A stretch of DNA of 64,000 bases from HGM04593 sp045654885 (GTDB taxonomy: Bacteria > Bacteroidota > Bacteroidia > Bacteroidales > Bacteroidaceae): NCBI GenBank assembly GCA_045654885.1, contig JAZOOF010000027.1:1-64000 (forward strand). The letters run 5' to 3'. The notes under the pieces are model-generated. The model was not told the DNA's origin. It searched no databases and saw nothing but the letters and a program-made list of their open reading frames with translations. Shown here one piece after another: positions 1 to 7,793 of the stretch (the first letter of the stretch is position 1; the number at the start of each line of letters is the position of its first letter). The position numbers were made by a program, and so were the translations under genes.

Positions 1-276
1 CAGAGATCCTTTGACAATCCTTGCTTATCGCAACCTACACGGCGCAAACTTAGCCTGCGCTACGTGTAACCAACTGCTGCAAGTATTGTTTGGGTCACTT
101 TGACAATGCTTCTGCAAGCATTGTCGAACTAAAGTTTCGTCACTACGTTCTGTCGGGATGACATCTATAGGTCATCCTTGGCTCAACTGCCATATTTTCT
201 ACTTTTTTTATAAAATTCGTGAATATTTTTTAGACCTTTGCGCTGCTTGTGCGTATAATGGGTATAAAAGCAAACA
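1..276. repeat. Intergenic leader with dispersed repeat copy
   Basis: No gene is seen before the sigma factor. Bases about 25-80 carry a copy of a dispersed repeat (a GGCGCAA core followed by CCTGCGCTACGTG and then ACCAACTGCTGC) that occurs twice more near 33128-33180 and 33257-33305. ACACG and CGTGT on either side of the core can pair as a hairpin. Bases about 130-175 resemble another dispersed motif (TTTCG...ATGACA) seen near 44830 and 49810. An AT-rich stretch at about 195-240 probably holds the sigma-operon promoter, but no clean TAnnTTTG box is present. Confidence 0.5.
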
Positions 277-828
277 ATGACAATGGTGGAGAGTGACATA
301 ATTGAGAGATGTAAGCGTGGCGACAGGGAGGCTTTCCGTGTCGTGGTGCAGGGCTGTCAGCAGATGGTCTACTCGTTGTCGTTGAAGATGTTGTGCAACG
401 AGGATGATGCGATGGACCTGTTGCAGGACACGTTCCTTAAAGTATGGCTGAACATCGCTTCCTACGATGGCCGTAGTAGTTTCTCCACTTGGGTTTATGG
501 CATTGCGTCGCATCTGTGCATCGACAGGCTTAGGAAACAGAAACCCATTCTCCCGTTGCCGGGTGACGAGGATGCATTGAGGGACTGCTTCAATTACAAC
601 AACCCGCAACGCAGGCTCGAAAACAAGGAGTGGGTGCAGATTGTGAGGCTGCTTGCCGGGCGATTGAGCGTGAAGCAGCGTCTTGTCTTTACCCTCTGCC
701 AACTCGAAGGGCTTGAGACGGCAGAGGTGGAGCGCATAACTGGAATGAGTGCCGACAAAATAAAGAAGAACCTTTATGTGGCAAGGCAGACAATACGTGA
801 ACAGTTAAAAAAGATGGGTTATGAGTGA
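277..828 (+). CDS. ECF-type RNA polymerase sigma factor
   Basis: A group 4 (ECF) sigma-70 factor of 183 residues, the usual length. It would direct RNA polymerase to a specific regulon. Region 2 lies at about residues 20-90, with DAMDLLQDTFLKVW and then STWVYGIASHLCIDRLR. Region 4 lies at about 118-180, with LSVKQRLVFTLCQLEGL and a helix-turn-helix ending in YVARQTIREQL. ATG codons at 277 and 283 are both possible starts. Its last 8 bases overlap the next gene, so the two are probably translationally coupled. The target regulon is not visible. The membrane protein encoded next may act as its anti-sigma factor, by position only. Confidence 0.93.
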   Translation: MTMVESDIIERCKRGDREAFRVVVQGCQQMVYSLSLKMLCNEDDAMDLLQDTFLKVWLNIASYDGRSSFSTWVYGIASHLCIDRLRKQKPILPLPGDEDALRDCFNYNNPQRRLENKEWVQIVRLLAGRLSVKQRLVFTLCQLEGLETAEVERITGMSADKIKKNLYVARQTIREQLKKMGYE

Positions 829-1231
829 TAGGATAGATGATTTTCTTGAGCGTATCAAGGGGCAACAACCCTGCATTGAGGATGCCGATTCGGTAACAGA
901 TACCATAATGGCACGTATTGCTGTCGAGTCTGTAGCCAAACGTGAAAATGCGGTGCACCGCCCGGTGTTCAGGGTGTTGCTGCAGGCTGCACTTTCGGCT
1001 GCCGCAGTGGTGGCATTCGGTCTTTTTGTGGCCGGGTGGGGTGTTGAACCAATAGAGGAGAACAGGGCTTTGTTTGCTAAAAATGGCAGGGCGCTTGACC
1101 TTACGGGAGTAGAGCAGTGCAGGAGTACCGCGGATTTCTGCGCCATCTATTTCGAACGTACAAGGGCAAGACGCAATGCCGGTTATGATATTTCAACCTT
1201 AAAGAACTTATATTATGCGAGTAAAAAGTAA
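821..1231 (+). CDS. Small single-pass membrane protein, putative anti-sigma partner
   Basis: 136 residues, not assigned to a family. The N-terminal half (about 1-45) is charged and probably cytoplasmic. One hydrophobic segment lies at about residues 48-69 (VLLQAALSAAAVVAFGLFV). The C-terminal half would then be periplasmic and contains two cysteines (CRSTADFC). The gene overlaps the ECF sigma gene by 8 bases and the following lipoprotein gene by 17 bases. This layout, a sigma factor followed by a short one-pass membrane protein, is typical of sigma/anti-sigma pairs, but no zinc-binding anti-sigma motif (HxxxCxxC) is present, so the role is inferred from position only. Confidence 0.75.
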   Translation: MSDRIDDFLERIKGQQPCIEDADSVTDTIMARIAVESVAKRENAVHRPVFRVLLQAALSAAAVVAFGLFVAGWGVEPIEENRALFAKNGRALDLTGVEQCRSTADFCAIYFERTRARRNAGYDISTLKNLYYASKK

Positions 1232-2351
1232 AATCCCGTTTATAATATCATTGGCGCTGTTGGCACTGACATCGTGCGATGGCGAAATTTCCATGCAAAC
1301 CGTAATAAACAAGGATGGCAGTTGCAGCCGCGAAATCTCTTTTAGTGCCGATTCGCTCTACCTCACGGGCGGTGGCTTCAATGAGGGTGTAGATAAAGAG
1401 AACAGCCAGGTGAATATCCACCATATTAATTTGAATGATGAGTGGGCGATGGCGTGGGCTGTGAGGGGTGAGCAGGAGCGGCACCCTTTCCCGATGAGTG
1501 CCGAACAGTACAATGTCTTGAACGAGGAACTGAAACATGCCGGCCGGAGCGTGAGTGACACTGTTGTTGTGTATGCGCAGCGTGATTTTGCTACAGTAGG
1601 CGATATGTGTGCCGATACCCCGTTGAAATTCAACGGCAAGCCTTTGGCGGTAAAAGGCACTCTTGAGAAGAAATTCTGTTGGTTCTATACCGATTATTGC
1701 TATACCGAAGTCTATGAGTGCATTGCCGATAATTTCACAATTCCGTTGAGTGAATATTTCAAGAGTGAGGATGAAGCTTCATATTGGCTGACGGGATATC
1801 CCAATCTTCGTGAGGGTAAGACTCCTGCGCAATCTTCTGATTACATGAACAATTGGCAAAAGTGCTATGAGGAGTGGAATAAAGCTAACATTGCAAGTGA
1901 TGTGTTCGATTATATCGTAGAGAATTACGGCACGATAGAGAATCCGTCGGTCACAAAAGAGGAGTTCATTGCTGGGCGGCAGCGGTTCATTTATGCTTGT
2001 TTGCAGAAGGAGGCTGTGGCACGCGACCTCGGGCTGGTGCTGACGGAACTTTATGGCAATTCCTACAATAAAATTGTCAACGAGGCTATGGAGCAGGAAG
2101 AGTGTTTGAAATATGGCAGCCTTATTATGCTTGACTTCAAGGAGCGCATTTCAATGCCCGGTAAGGTCATTGATGCGGGCCGTGGAGAGGTGAAGGACGG
2201 TATGGTGGTGTATAAAATCAGTGCTGAGCGTCTGTTGCCCGGTGAATATGTGGTTGAAGTCAAGTCGCGGGTTCCCAATGTGTGGGCCTTTGTGGTGTCG
2301 GCTTTGGCTGCGGTGACGCCATTCCTTCTACGGTTGAGGAAAAGGAAATGA
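1215..2351 (+). CDS. Lipoprotein with C-terminal membrane segment, third gene of sigma operon
   Basis: 378 residues. The N-terminus is a lipoprotein signal peptide ending in a lipobox (LALTSC, Cys at about residue 21). The body carries no motif I recognise. The C-terminus has a second hydrophobic stretch (VWAFVVSALAAVTPFLL) followed by LRKRK, which would anchor the protein at both ends with a short basic cytoplasmic tail. It overlaps the preceding gene by 17 bases, so it belongs to the same operon. The double anchoring suggests an envelope sensor or effector working with the sigma factor, but that is inference. Confidence 0.8.
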   Translation: MRVKSKIPFIISLALLALTSCDGEISMQTVINKDGSCSREISFSADSLYLTGGGFNEGVDKENSQVNIHHINLNDEWAMAWAVRGEQERHPFPMSAEQYNVLNEELKHAGRSVSDTVVVYAQRDFATVGDMCADTPLKFNGKPLAVKGTLEKKFCWFYTDYCYTEVYECIADNFTIPLSEYFKSEDEASYWLTGYPNLREGKTPAQSSDYMNNWQKCYEEWNKANIASDVFDYIVENYGTIENPSVTKEEFIAGRQRFIYACLQKEAVARDLGLVLTELYGNSYNKIVNEAMEQEECLKYGSLIMLDFKERISMPGKVIDAGRGEVKDGMVVYKISAERLLPGEYVVEVKSRVPNVWAFVVSALAAVTPFLLRLRKRK

Positions 2352-2393
2352 ACGTTTGAGGATGGTGACCGTGGTCACCATCCTCAAACGTTC
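2350..2393. terminator. Bidirectional hairpin terminator between convergent genes
   Basis: A perfect inverted repeat: 21-base arms (2350-2370 and 2373-2393) with a 2-base GT centre. It begins inside the stop codon of the sigma-operon lipoprotein and lies between convergent genes. There is no long T-run, so it may act as a transcript-end stabiliser as well as a terminator. Confidence 0.8.
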
Positions 2394-2408
2394 AAATGAC
2401 TTGTTGAA

Positions 2409-2585
2409 TTACCAGAACTTGTTGTGCTCTGCGCTGTATTCAAATCCCACGGCGCGGAGTTTCTCTTCCAGTTCCGCGCGGTCTACGCCAAGGTCTGCGC
2501 AAAGCTCGTCGAGCGACGCGTAGCGGTCGCGCAAGTACATGTTCACTGTGCTGAAAAGCATCATTGGGTCACCAGGCAGTTCCAT
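2409..2585 (-). CDS. DUF4250 domain-containing protein
   Basis: 58 residues when started at MELPGDPMMLF, which matches the conserved N-terminus of DUF4250 proteins. The frame could also begin 11 codons upstream, at 2618, but that would overlap the end of the neighbouring gene. The recognisable signature is LPGDPMMLFSTVN, then LRDRY, then SLDELCADLGVDRAELE, which looks like a small helix-turn-helix-like fold. No function is established for the family. It lies 22 bases downstream of the lipoprotein gene on the same strand and is probably cotranscribed with it. Confidence 0.85.
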   Translation of the reverse strand: MELPGDPMMLFSTVNMYLRDRYASLDELCADLGVDRAELEEKLRAVGFEYSAEHNKFW

Positions 2586-2607
2586 AAACTGTGTGTTATA
2601 TCTGTTG

Positions 2608-2976
2608 TTACTCCTCAACTATTGTCTCAATGGCCTCAAAGAACCCTTCGATGCCACCTTCCAGCTCGTTTGCCAAATCTTCAACCTTCTTGCCCAGCTT
2701 GTTCAAGGTCTTCTTTGTCATGTAACCCTTTATGCGGCCCTTCTGACGTGCAAACTCCTTGAGCTCCTCTTTACTGCGCTCCTTCTCCTCGAACTCGGCT
2801 TTCAGTATGGCATATTCCTGGTTGATTTTCTCCCAATCCTCGTCGGTGTATGACTCGTGGCTCTTCTCAACCTTGTCGGCCAACTTCTTCAGTTTCTCAA
2901 CAGGGCTCTTAGGTGTGCAGGCAAAAAGAGCAGTCGATACAAAAATGGTTACAAATAGCAATAGTAGTCTTTTCAT
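2608..2976 (-). CDS. Small coiled-coil lipoprotein (DUF6565-like)
   Basis: 122 residues with a clear lipoprotein signal peptide (MKRLLLLFVTIFVSTALFAC). I chose the start at this signal peptide; the frame is open further upstream but that extension crosses the promoter. The mature part (PVEKLKKLADKVEKSHESY...) is highly charged and predicted to be helical coiled coil, followed by a Gly/Glu-rich tail. It resembles DUF6565 lipoproteins of Bacteroidales, whose function is unknown. Two TAnnTTTG boxes lie 33-50 bases upstream of the ATG. Confidence 0.85.
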   Translation of the reverse strand: MKRLLLLFVTIFVSTALFACTPKSPVEKLKKLADKVEKSHESYTDEDWEKINQEYAILKAEFEEKERSKEELKEFARQKGRIKGYMTKKTLNKLGKKVEDLANELEGGIEGFFEAIETIVEE

Positions 2977-3008
2977 GTTTATTCTGTTTAAGTTGTCGTT
3001 AACATCTA

Positions 3009-3039
3009 CAAAAGTAGACAAAAGTAGTTTAACGGCAAA
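3009..3039 (-). promoter_or_regulatory. Promoter of the small lipoprotein gene
   Basis: On the minus strand, TTTG (3036-3039), a 19-base spacer and TACTTTTG (3009-3016) fit the Bacteroidota consensus. A second TACTTTTG lies at 3019-3026 with TTG at 3045-3047, so two overlapping promoters are possible. The 5' leader would be roughly 25-45 bases. Confidence 0.65.
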
Positions 3040-3066
3040 ACGTGCAATAAAAAATGTGTTTATCTC

Positions 3067-3099
3067 ATAAAACAGTCGGCGACCCAAAGGCCGCCGACT
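3067..3099 (-). terminator. dnaK transcription terminator
   Basis: Read on the minus strand, AGTCGGCG and CGCCGACT form an 8-base-pair stem, followed by GTTTT. It lies 26 bases past the dnaK stop codon. Confidence 0.7.
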
Positions 3100-3124
3100 T
3101 GAATATACAATAGTAGAAGTGGTC

Positions 3125-5029
3125 TTACTTCACCTCCTCGAACTCAGCGTCCTGGACGTCGTCGCCCTGCTGCTGGCTGCCGCTCTGCTGCTGGTCGCCC
3201 TGTGCACCCTGTGCGCCCTGAGCACCGCTCTGTGCGTACATCTCGGCACTTGCTGTTTGCCAAGCGTTGTTCAGCTCTGCCATTGCAGCGTCGATGCCTG
3301 CGAGGTCCTGAGCCTTGTGAGCCTCCTCAAGCTTCTGCACTGCAGCCTCGATTGGAGCCTTCTTGTCGGCAGGAATCTTGTCGCCGAGCTCGCTCAACTG
3401 GTTCTTTGTCTGGAACACCATTGAGTCGGCCTGGTTGAGCTTGTCAATCTTCTCGCGCTCCTTCTTGTCGGCATCGGCATTTGCCTCGGCCTCCTGCTTC
3501 ATGCGCTCGATTTCCTCCTTGCTGAGGCCTGATGATGCCTCGATGCGGATTGCCTGCTCCTTGCCGGTAGCCTTATCCTTTGCCGATACCTTGAGGATAC
3601 CGTTGGCATCGATGTCGAATGTTACCTCAATCTGTGGAACACCGCGGCGTGCAGGGGCAATGCCTGTGAGGTTGAACTGGCCGATTGACTTGTTCTGGTT
3701 TGCCATTGGACGCTCGCCCTGGAGTACGTGGATGGTAACCTCGGTCTGGTTGTCGGCAGCTGTTGAGAATGTTTCGCTCTTCTTGCAAGGGATTGTTGTG
3801 TTGGCATCGATGAGCTTTGTCATCACACCACCCAATGTCTCGATACCCATTGAGAGTGGAGTAACGTCGAGCAATACGATGTCGCTCACGCCGCCCTCCT
3901 TGTTGAGGATTGCGCCCTGGATGGCTGCACCCACTGCAACAACCTCGTCGGGGTTAACACCCTTTGAAGGAGCCTTGCCAAAGAAATCCTCTACAACCTT
4001 CTGCACTGCAGGGATACGTGTTGAACCACCTACAAGGATTACCTCGTCGATATCGGCATTGCTGAGGCCTGCGTCGCTCATTGCCTTCTTGCAAGGCTCA
4101 AGGCAAGCCTGGATAAGGTTGTGTGCCAATGACTCGAACTTCGCACGTGTCAAGGTCTTTACAAGGTGCTTTGGCATACCGTTTACGGCTGTGATATAAG
4201 GAAGGTTAATCTCGGTTGATGTTGTTGATGACAACTCAATCTTTGCCTTCTCGGCAGCCTCCTTCAGACGCTGGAGTGCCATTGGGTCTGCCTTGAGGTC
4301 TGCACCCTCCTCGGCCTTGAACTCGCTTGCAAGCCAGTCGATGATAACCTGGTCGAAGTCGTCACCACCAAGGTGAGTGTCACCGTTTGTCGAGAGTACC
4401 TCGAACACACCGCCACCGAACTCAAGGATTGAGATATCGAATGTACCGCCACCAAGGTCGAACACGGCAATCTTCATGTCCTTGTTAGCCTTGTCGACAC
4501 CGTAGGCAAGAGCTGCGGCTGTAGGCTCGTTCACGATACGCTTAACCTCGAGACCTGCAATCTGGCCTGCCTCCTTGGTTGCCTGGCGCTGGCTGTCGCT
4601 GAAGTAAGCAGGAACTGTGATGACAGCCTCTGTTACCTCCTGGCCAAGATACTCCTCGGCAGTCTTCTTCATCTTCTGCAGAATCATTGCAGAAATCTCC
4701 TGTGGAGTGTAGAGACGGCCGTCGATGTCAACGCGTGGCATGTTGTTCTCCTCAACCACCTTATAAGGAACGCGTGAGATTTCCTTGCTCACCTGTGCCC
4801 AGTTCTCACCCATGAAACGCTTGATAGAGAAGATTGTGCGCTGTGGGTTTGTCACAGCCTGACGCTTTGCAGGGTCACCAATCTTGCGCTCGCCGTTGTT
4901 GTCGAAAGCGACAATTGATGGAGTGGTGCGCTTGCCCTCGCTGTTTGTGATTACTACAGGCTCGTTGCCCTCAAAAACTGCAACACATGAGTTGGTTGTA
5001 CCCAAGTCGATACCAATAATTTTTCCCAT
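3125..5029 (-). CDS. dnaK: Molecular chaperone DnaK (Hsp70)
   Basis: 634 residues, full length. It folds and protects cytoplasmic proteins through ATP-driven cycles with DnaJ and GrpE. The ATPase domain (about 1-380) shows IGIDLGTTNSCVAV at residues 4-17, IVNEPTAAALAYG, VFDLGGGTFDISIL and VILVGGSTRIPAVQ. The substrate-binding domain follows (TPLSMGIETLGGVMT onward), then the helical lid. The tail is Gln/Gly-rich (GAQGAQGAQG) and ends in the acidic EFEEVK typical of bacterial DnaK. It is transcribed alone. No CIRCE operator (TTAGCACTC inverted repeat) is visible upstream, so HrcA control is not supported here. Confidence 0.99.
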   Translation of the reverse strand: MGKIIGIDLGTTNSCVAVFEGNEPVVITNSEGKRTTPSIVAFDNNGERKIGDPAKRQAVTNPQRTIFSIKRFMGENWAQVSKEISRVPYKVVEENNMPRVDIDGRLYTPQEISAMILQKMKKTAEEYLGQEVTEAVITVPAYFSDSQRQATKEAGQIAGLEVKRIVNEPTAAALAYGVDKANKDMKIAVFDLGGGTFDISILEFGGGVFEVLSTNGDTHLGGDDFDQVIIDWLASEFKAEEGADLKADPMALQRLKEAAEKAKIELSSTTSTEINLPYITAVNGMPKHLVKTLTRAKFESLAHNLIQACLEPCKKAMSDAGLSNADIDEVILVGGSTRIPAVQKVVEDFFGKAPSKGVNPDEVVAVGAAIQGAILNKEGGVSDIVLLDVTPLSMGIETLGGVMTKLIDANTTIPCKKSETFSTAADNQTEVTIHVLQGERPMANQNKSIGQFNLTGIAPARRGVPQIEVTFDIDANGILKVSAKDKATGKEQAIRIEASSGLSKEEIERMKQEAEANADADKKEREKIDKLNQADSMVFQTKNQLSELGDKIPADKKAPIEAAVQKLEEAHKAQDLAGIDAAMAELNNAWQTASAEMYAQSGAQGAQGAQGDQQQSGSQQQGDDVQDAEFEEVK

Positions 5030-5440
5030 AATTCTATTATTTTTTATTTGTTATTAATCGTGTTTACTTGCAGCCGCCTCGCAGCCGCTTCTGCTAAATA
5101 TTAAACAAAGTGCATGCCAAAGGGTTTTTGATTGATTTGTTTTGTCACACTCTGCTTTTGTGGCACTGTTTACTGTCAAATGGGATAAAATTGTGTGACA
5201 TTGTGTCATATTTTGGTTGTCTGTGGCATATTCGCTGTCGGCAATGTGTCAAGTGAGAATGTTTTATTTGTGTGCTTTCCAAAAAAAAGTAATCCCGCTT
5301 GCGGTTTCACCGTTGCATTTATGTTTTTTTTGTATTACTTTTGTGAAAATGTACATTGCATAGTCTGTGCTGTGCAATGTGCTTGTGAGTGAAACAATAA
5401 TATAATTAAGATATTTATCAACTTTTAATCGTTCAGTAAA
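5030..5440. promoter_or_regulatory. Divergent intergenic region dnaK / polyamine dehydrogenase
   Basis: A 411-base AT-rich spacer with no gene. The plus-strand promoter for the dehydrogenase is TTG (5313-5315), a 20-base spacer and TACTTTTG (5336-5343), a full match to the Bacteroidota -33/-7 consensus, giving a leader of about 90 bases. No equally clear minus-strand promoter for dnaK was found; TAATATTTAG near 5093-5102 is a weak candidate. Confidence 0.65.
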
Positions 5441-6673
5441 ATGGGAAAAGTTCTGATTATAGGAGCCGGAGGCGTGGCAACTGTTGCGGCACATAAGGTA
5501 TGCCAGAATACAGAGGTGTTTACCGAAATAATGATTGCCAGTCGTACAAAAAAGAAGTGCGATGCATTGGCTGACGTGCTTAACAAGAAGTACGGAACAA
5601 ACGTGCAGACAGCACAGGTTGATGCTGACAGTGTGGAACAGCTTGTGGAACTGCTTGGCTCATACAAACCCGATATCGTGATGAACCTGGCCTTGCCTTA
5701 TCAGGACCTCACTATCATGGAGGCTTGTTTGCAGACAGGTTGCAACTATCTTGATACCGCCAACTACGAGCCTAAGGATGAGGCTCACTTCGAGTACAGT
5801 TGGCAGTGGGCTTATCGCGAGCGCTTTGAAAAGGCCGGTCTTTGCGCCATTTTGGGTTGCGGATTCGACCCGGGTGTGACCAGCGTGTATACCGCTTATG
5901 CTGCAAAGCACTATTTCGACGAAATCCACTATCTTGATATCGTTGACTGCAATGCCGGAAACCATCATAAGGCATTCGCTACCAACTTCAATCCCGAAAT
6001 CAATATCCGTGAAATCACTCAGAAGGGACTTTACTACCAGGATGGAAAGTATATTGAGACCGAACCAATGGAGATTCATCAGCCAATTACATATCCTAAC
6101 ATCGGTCCACGCGAGAGCTATCTTTTGCATCACGAGGAGATTGAAAGCCTTGTAATCAACTTCCCGACCATTAAGCGTGCCCGTTTCTGGATGACCTTCG
6201 GTCAGCAGTATCTGACCTATCTGGATGTTATTCAGAACATAGGCATGAGCCGCATCGACGAGGTGGAGTACAAGGCACCAAAGGCCGACGGTACCGGCGA
6301 AGAGGTTGTGAAGATTGTTCCTCTGCAGTTCCTCAAGGCTGTGCTTCCCAATCCACAGGAATTGGGCGAGAACTACGAGGGCGAGACATCAATCGGTTGC
6401 CGCATCCGTGGTATCAAGGACGGCAAGGAGCACACATACTATGTCTACAACAACTGCAGCCACCAGGAGGCCTACAAGGAGACCGGCATGCAGGGTGTAA
6501 GCTACACAACCGGTGTTCCTGCAATGATTGGTGCAATGATGTTCCTCAAGGGTATCTGGAGCAAGCCCGGTGTTTGGAACGTAGAGCAGTTCGACCCGGA
6601 TCCATTCATGGAGCAGCTCAACATTCATGGTTTGCCTTGGCACGAGGAGTTTGACAAGGATTTGGAGTTGTAA
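5441..6673 (+). CDS. Saccharopine dehydrogenase family protein, likely carboxynorspermidine dehydrogenase
   Basis: 410 residues. The N-terminal Rossmann fold begins VLIIGAGGVATVAAHK; the central part has CGFDPGVTSVYTAYAA, and SYTTGVPAMIGAMM lies near the C-terminus. This arrangement matches the Lys1/carboxynorspermidine dehydrogenase branch, which condenses an aspartate-semialdehyde-type aldehyde with a diamine using NAD(P)H. In Bacteroidales that is the step before carboxynorspermidine decarboxylase in spermidine synthesis. No decarboxylase gene lies nearby. A lysine-pathway saccharopine dehydrogenase is less likely, because this group normally uses the diaminopimelate route. Confidence 0.88.
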   Translation: MGKVLIIGAGGVATVAAHKVCQNTEVFTEIMIASRTKKKCDALADVLNKKYGTNVQTAQVDADSVEQLVELLGSYKPDIVMNLALPYQDLTIMEACLQTGCNYLDTANYEPKDEAHFEYSWQWAYRERFEKAGLCAILGCGFDPGVTSVYTAYAAKHYFDEIHYLDIVDCNAGNHHKAFATNFNPEINIREITQKGLYYQDGKYIETEPMEIHQPITYPNIGPRESYLLHHEEIESLVINFPTIKRARFWMTFGQQYLTYLDVIQNIGMSRIDEVEYKAPKADGTGEEVVKIVPLQFLKAVLPNPQELGENYEGETSIGCRIRGIKDGKEHTYYVYNNCSHQEAYKETGMQGVSYTTGVPAMIGAMMFLKGIWSKPGVWNVEQFDPDPFMEQLNIHGLPWHEEFDKDLEL

Positions 6674-6682
6674 ATCGCAAAT

Positions 6683-6705
6683 GTAGGGGCGGTGTTTGCC
6701 CGCCC
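6683..6705 (+). repeat. GTAG-headed hairpin (REP-like)
   Basis: GTAG followed by GGGCGG, a 6-base loop and CCGCCC. It lies between the dehydrogenase and recA and is the only clear member of this hairpin class in the first 36 kb. There is no T-run, so it is not an obvious intrinsic terminator. Confidence 0.6.
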
Positions 6706-6729
6706 TTCCTAAAATGAAATAATTTGAAA

Positions 6730-7767
6730 ATGGCAAAGAAAGAAGAACTTGACAACATCGCCGGCAGTGAGAAACTGCGTGCCTTGCAGGCGGCGATGGA
6801 TAAGATAGAGAAGAACTTCGGCAAGGGTTCTATAATGAAGCTTGGCGATGACAGTTTTGAGGAGATTGATGTCATTCCTACCGGTTCGGTGGGCCTGAAT
6901 GCCGCACTTGGTGTGGGCGGTTTTCCACGTGGCCGTATAATCGAGATTTACGGTCCCGAGTCTTCGGGTAAGACAACACTTGCAATACACGCTATTGCCG
7001 AGGCGCAGAAGATGGGTGGCATTGCAGCCATCATCGATGCCGAGCACGCTTTTGACCGCTTCTATGCGCAGAAACTTGGTGTGGATATCGACAACCTGTT
7101 GATTTCGCAGCCCGACTGCGGCGAGCAGGCGCTTGAGATTGCCGAGCAGCTTATACGTTCATCGGCTATCGACATCATCGTAATCGACTCTGTTGCGGCG
7201 CTTACTCCAAAGGCCGAGATTGAGGGCGAGATGGGTGACAATAAGGTGGGCTTGCAGGCGCGTCTCATGTCACAGGCATTGCGTAAGCTCACATCTGCTA
7301 TAAGCAAGACAAAGACAACCTGTATCTTCTTCAACCAGTTGCGCGAGAAGATTGGTGTAATGTTCGGTAACCCCGAGACAACAACCGGCGGTAACGCATT
7401 GAAGTTCTACTCATCGGTGCGCCTCGATATCCGTCGCGTGAGCCAGATTAAGGATGGCGAGGATGCAATAGGTAACTCTGTGCGTGTGAAGATTGTGAAG
7501 AACAAGGTTGCTCCTCCGTTCCGCAAGGCCGAGTTCGACATCATGTTCGGCGAGGGTATCTCACGCACAGGCGAAATCGTAGACTTGGGCGTACAGTACG
7601 GCATCATCAAGAAGAGCGGCTCGTTCTTCAGCTACAACGATACCAAGCTGGCGCAGGGCCGCGACCGCACAAAGGCTCTCATTGCCGACAATCCGGAACT
7701 TGCCGAGGAGCTCGAAGCAAAGATTGCTGAGGCTATCAAGGGTAACACCGATGTAGTGGCAGAGTAA
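6730..7767 (+). CDS. recA: Recombinase RecA
   Basis: 345 residues when started at ATG 6730 (MAKKEELDN); a TTG two codons upstream is also in frame but less likely. RecA binds single-stranded DNA, drives homologous strand exchange and triggers LexA cleavage. The Walker A motif is GPESSGKTTL (about residues 77-86), with the ATPase core motif VIDSVAALTPKAEIEG and NQLREKIGVMFGNPETTTGG following. The C-terminal tail is short. It lies 56 bases after the dehydrogenase and 26 bases before a peptidase gene. No LexA-like operator is evident. Confidence 0.99.
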   Translation: MAKKEELDNIAGSEKLRALQAAMDKIEKNFGKGSIMKLGDDSFEEIDVIPTGSVGLNAALGVGGFPRGRIIEIYGPESSGKTTLAIHAIAEAQKMGGIAAIIDAEHAFDRFYAQKLGVDIDNLLISQPDCGEQALEIAEQLIRSSAIDIIVIDSVAALTPKAEIEGEMGDNKVGLQARLMSQALRKLTSAISKTKTTCIFFNQLREKIGVMFGNPETTTGGNALKFYSSVRLDIRRVSQIKDGEDAIGNSVRVKIVKNKVAPPFRKAEFDIMFGEGISRTGEIVDLGVQYGIIKKSGSFFSYNDTKLAQGRDRTKALIADNPELAEELEAKIAEAIKGNTDVVAE

Positions 7768-7793
7768 AAAACGACATTAAACCTATTTATACT

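Noticed and set aside
3363..4199. Long open frame antisense to dnaK
   Set aside because: Codon-bias shadow of a highly expressed gene; the opposite strand is unambiguous DnaK. Similar antisense frames over recJ, recQ and the GH20 gene were rejected for the same reason.
5030..5200. CIRCE/HrcA operator before dnaK
   Set aside because: No TTAGCACTC-N9-GAGTGCTAA inverted repeat is present.
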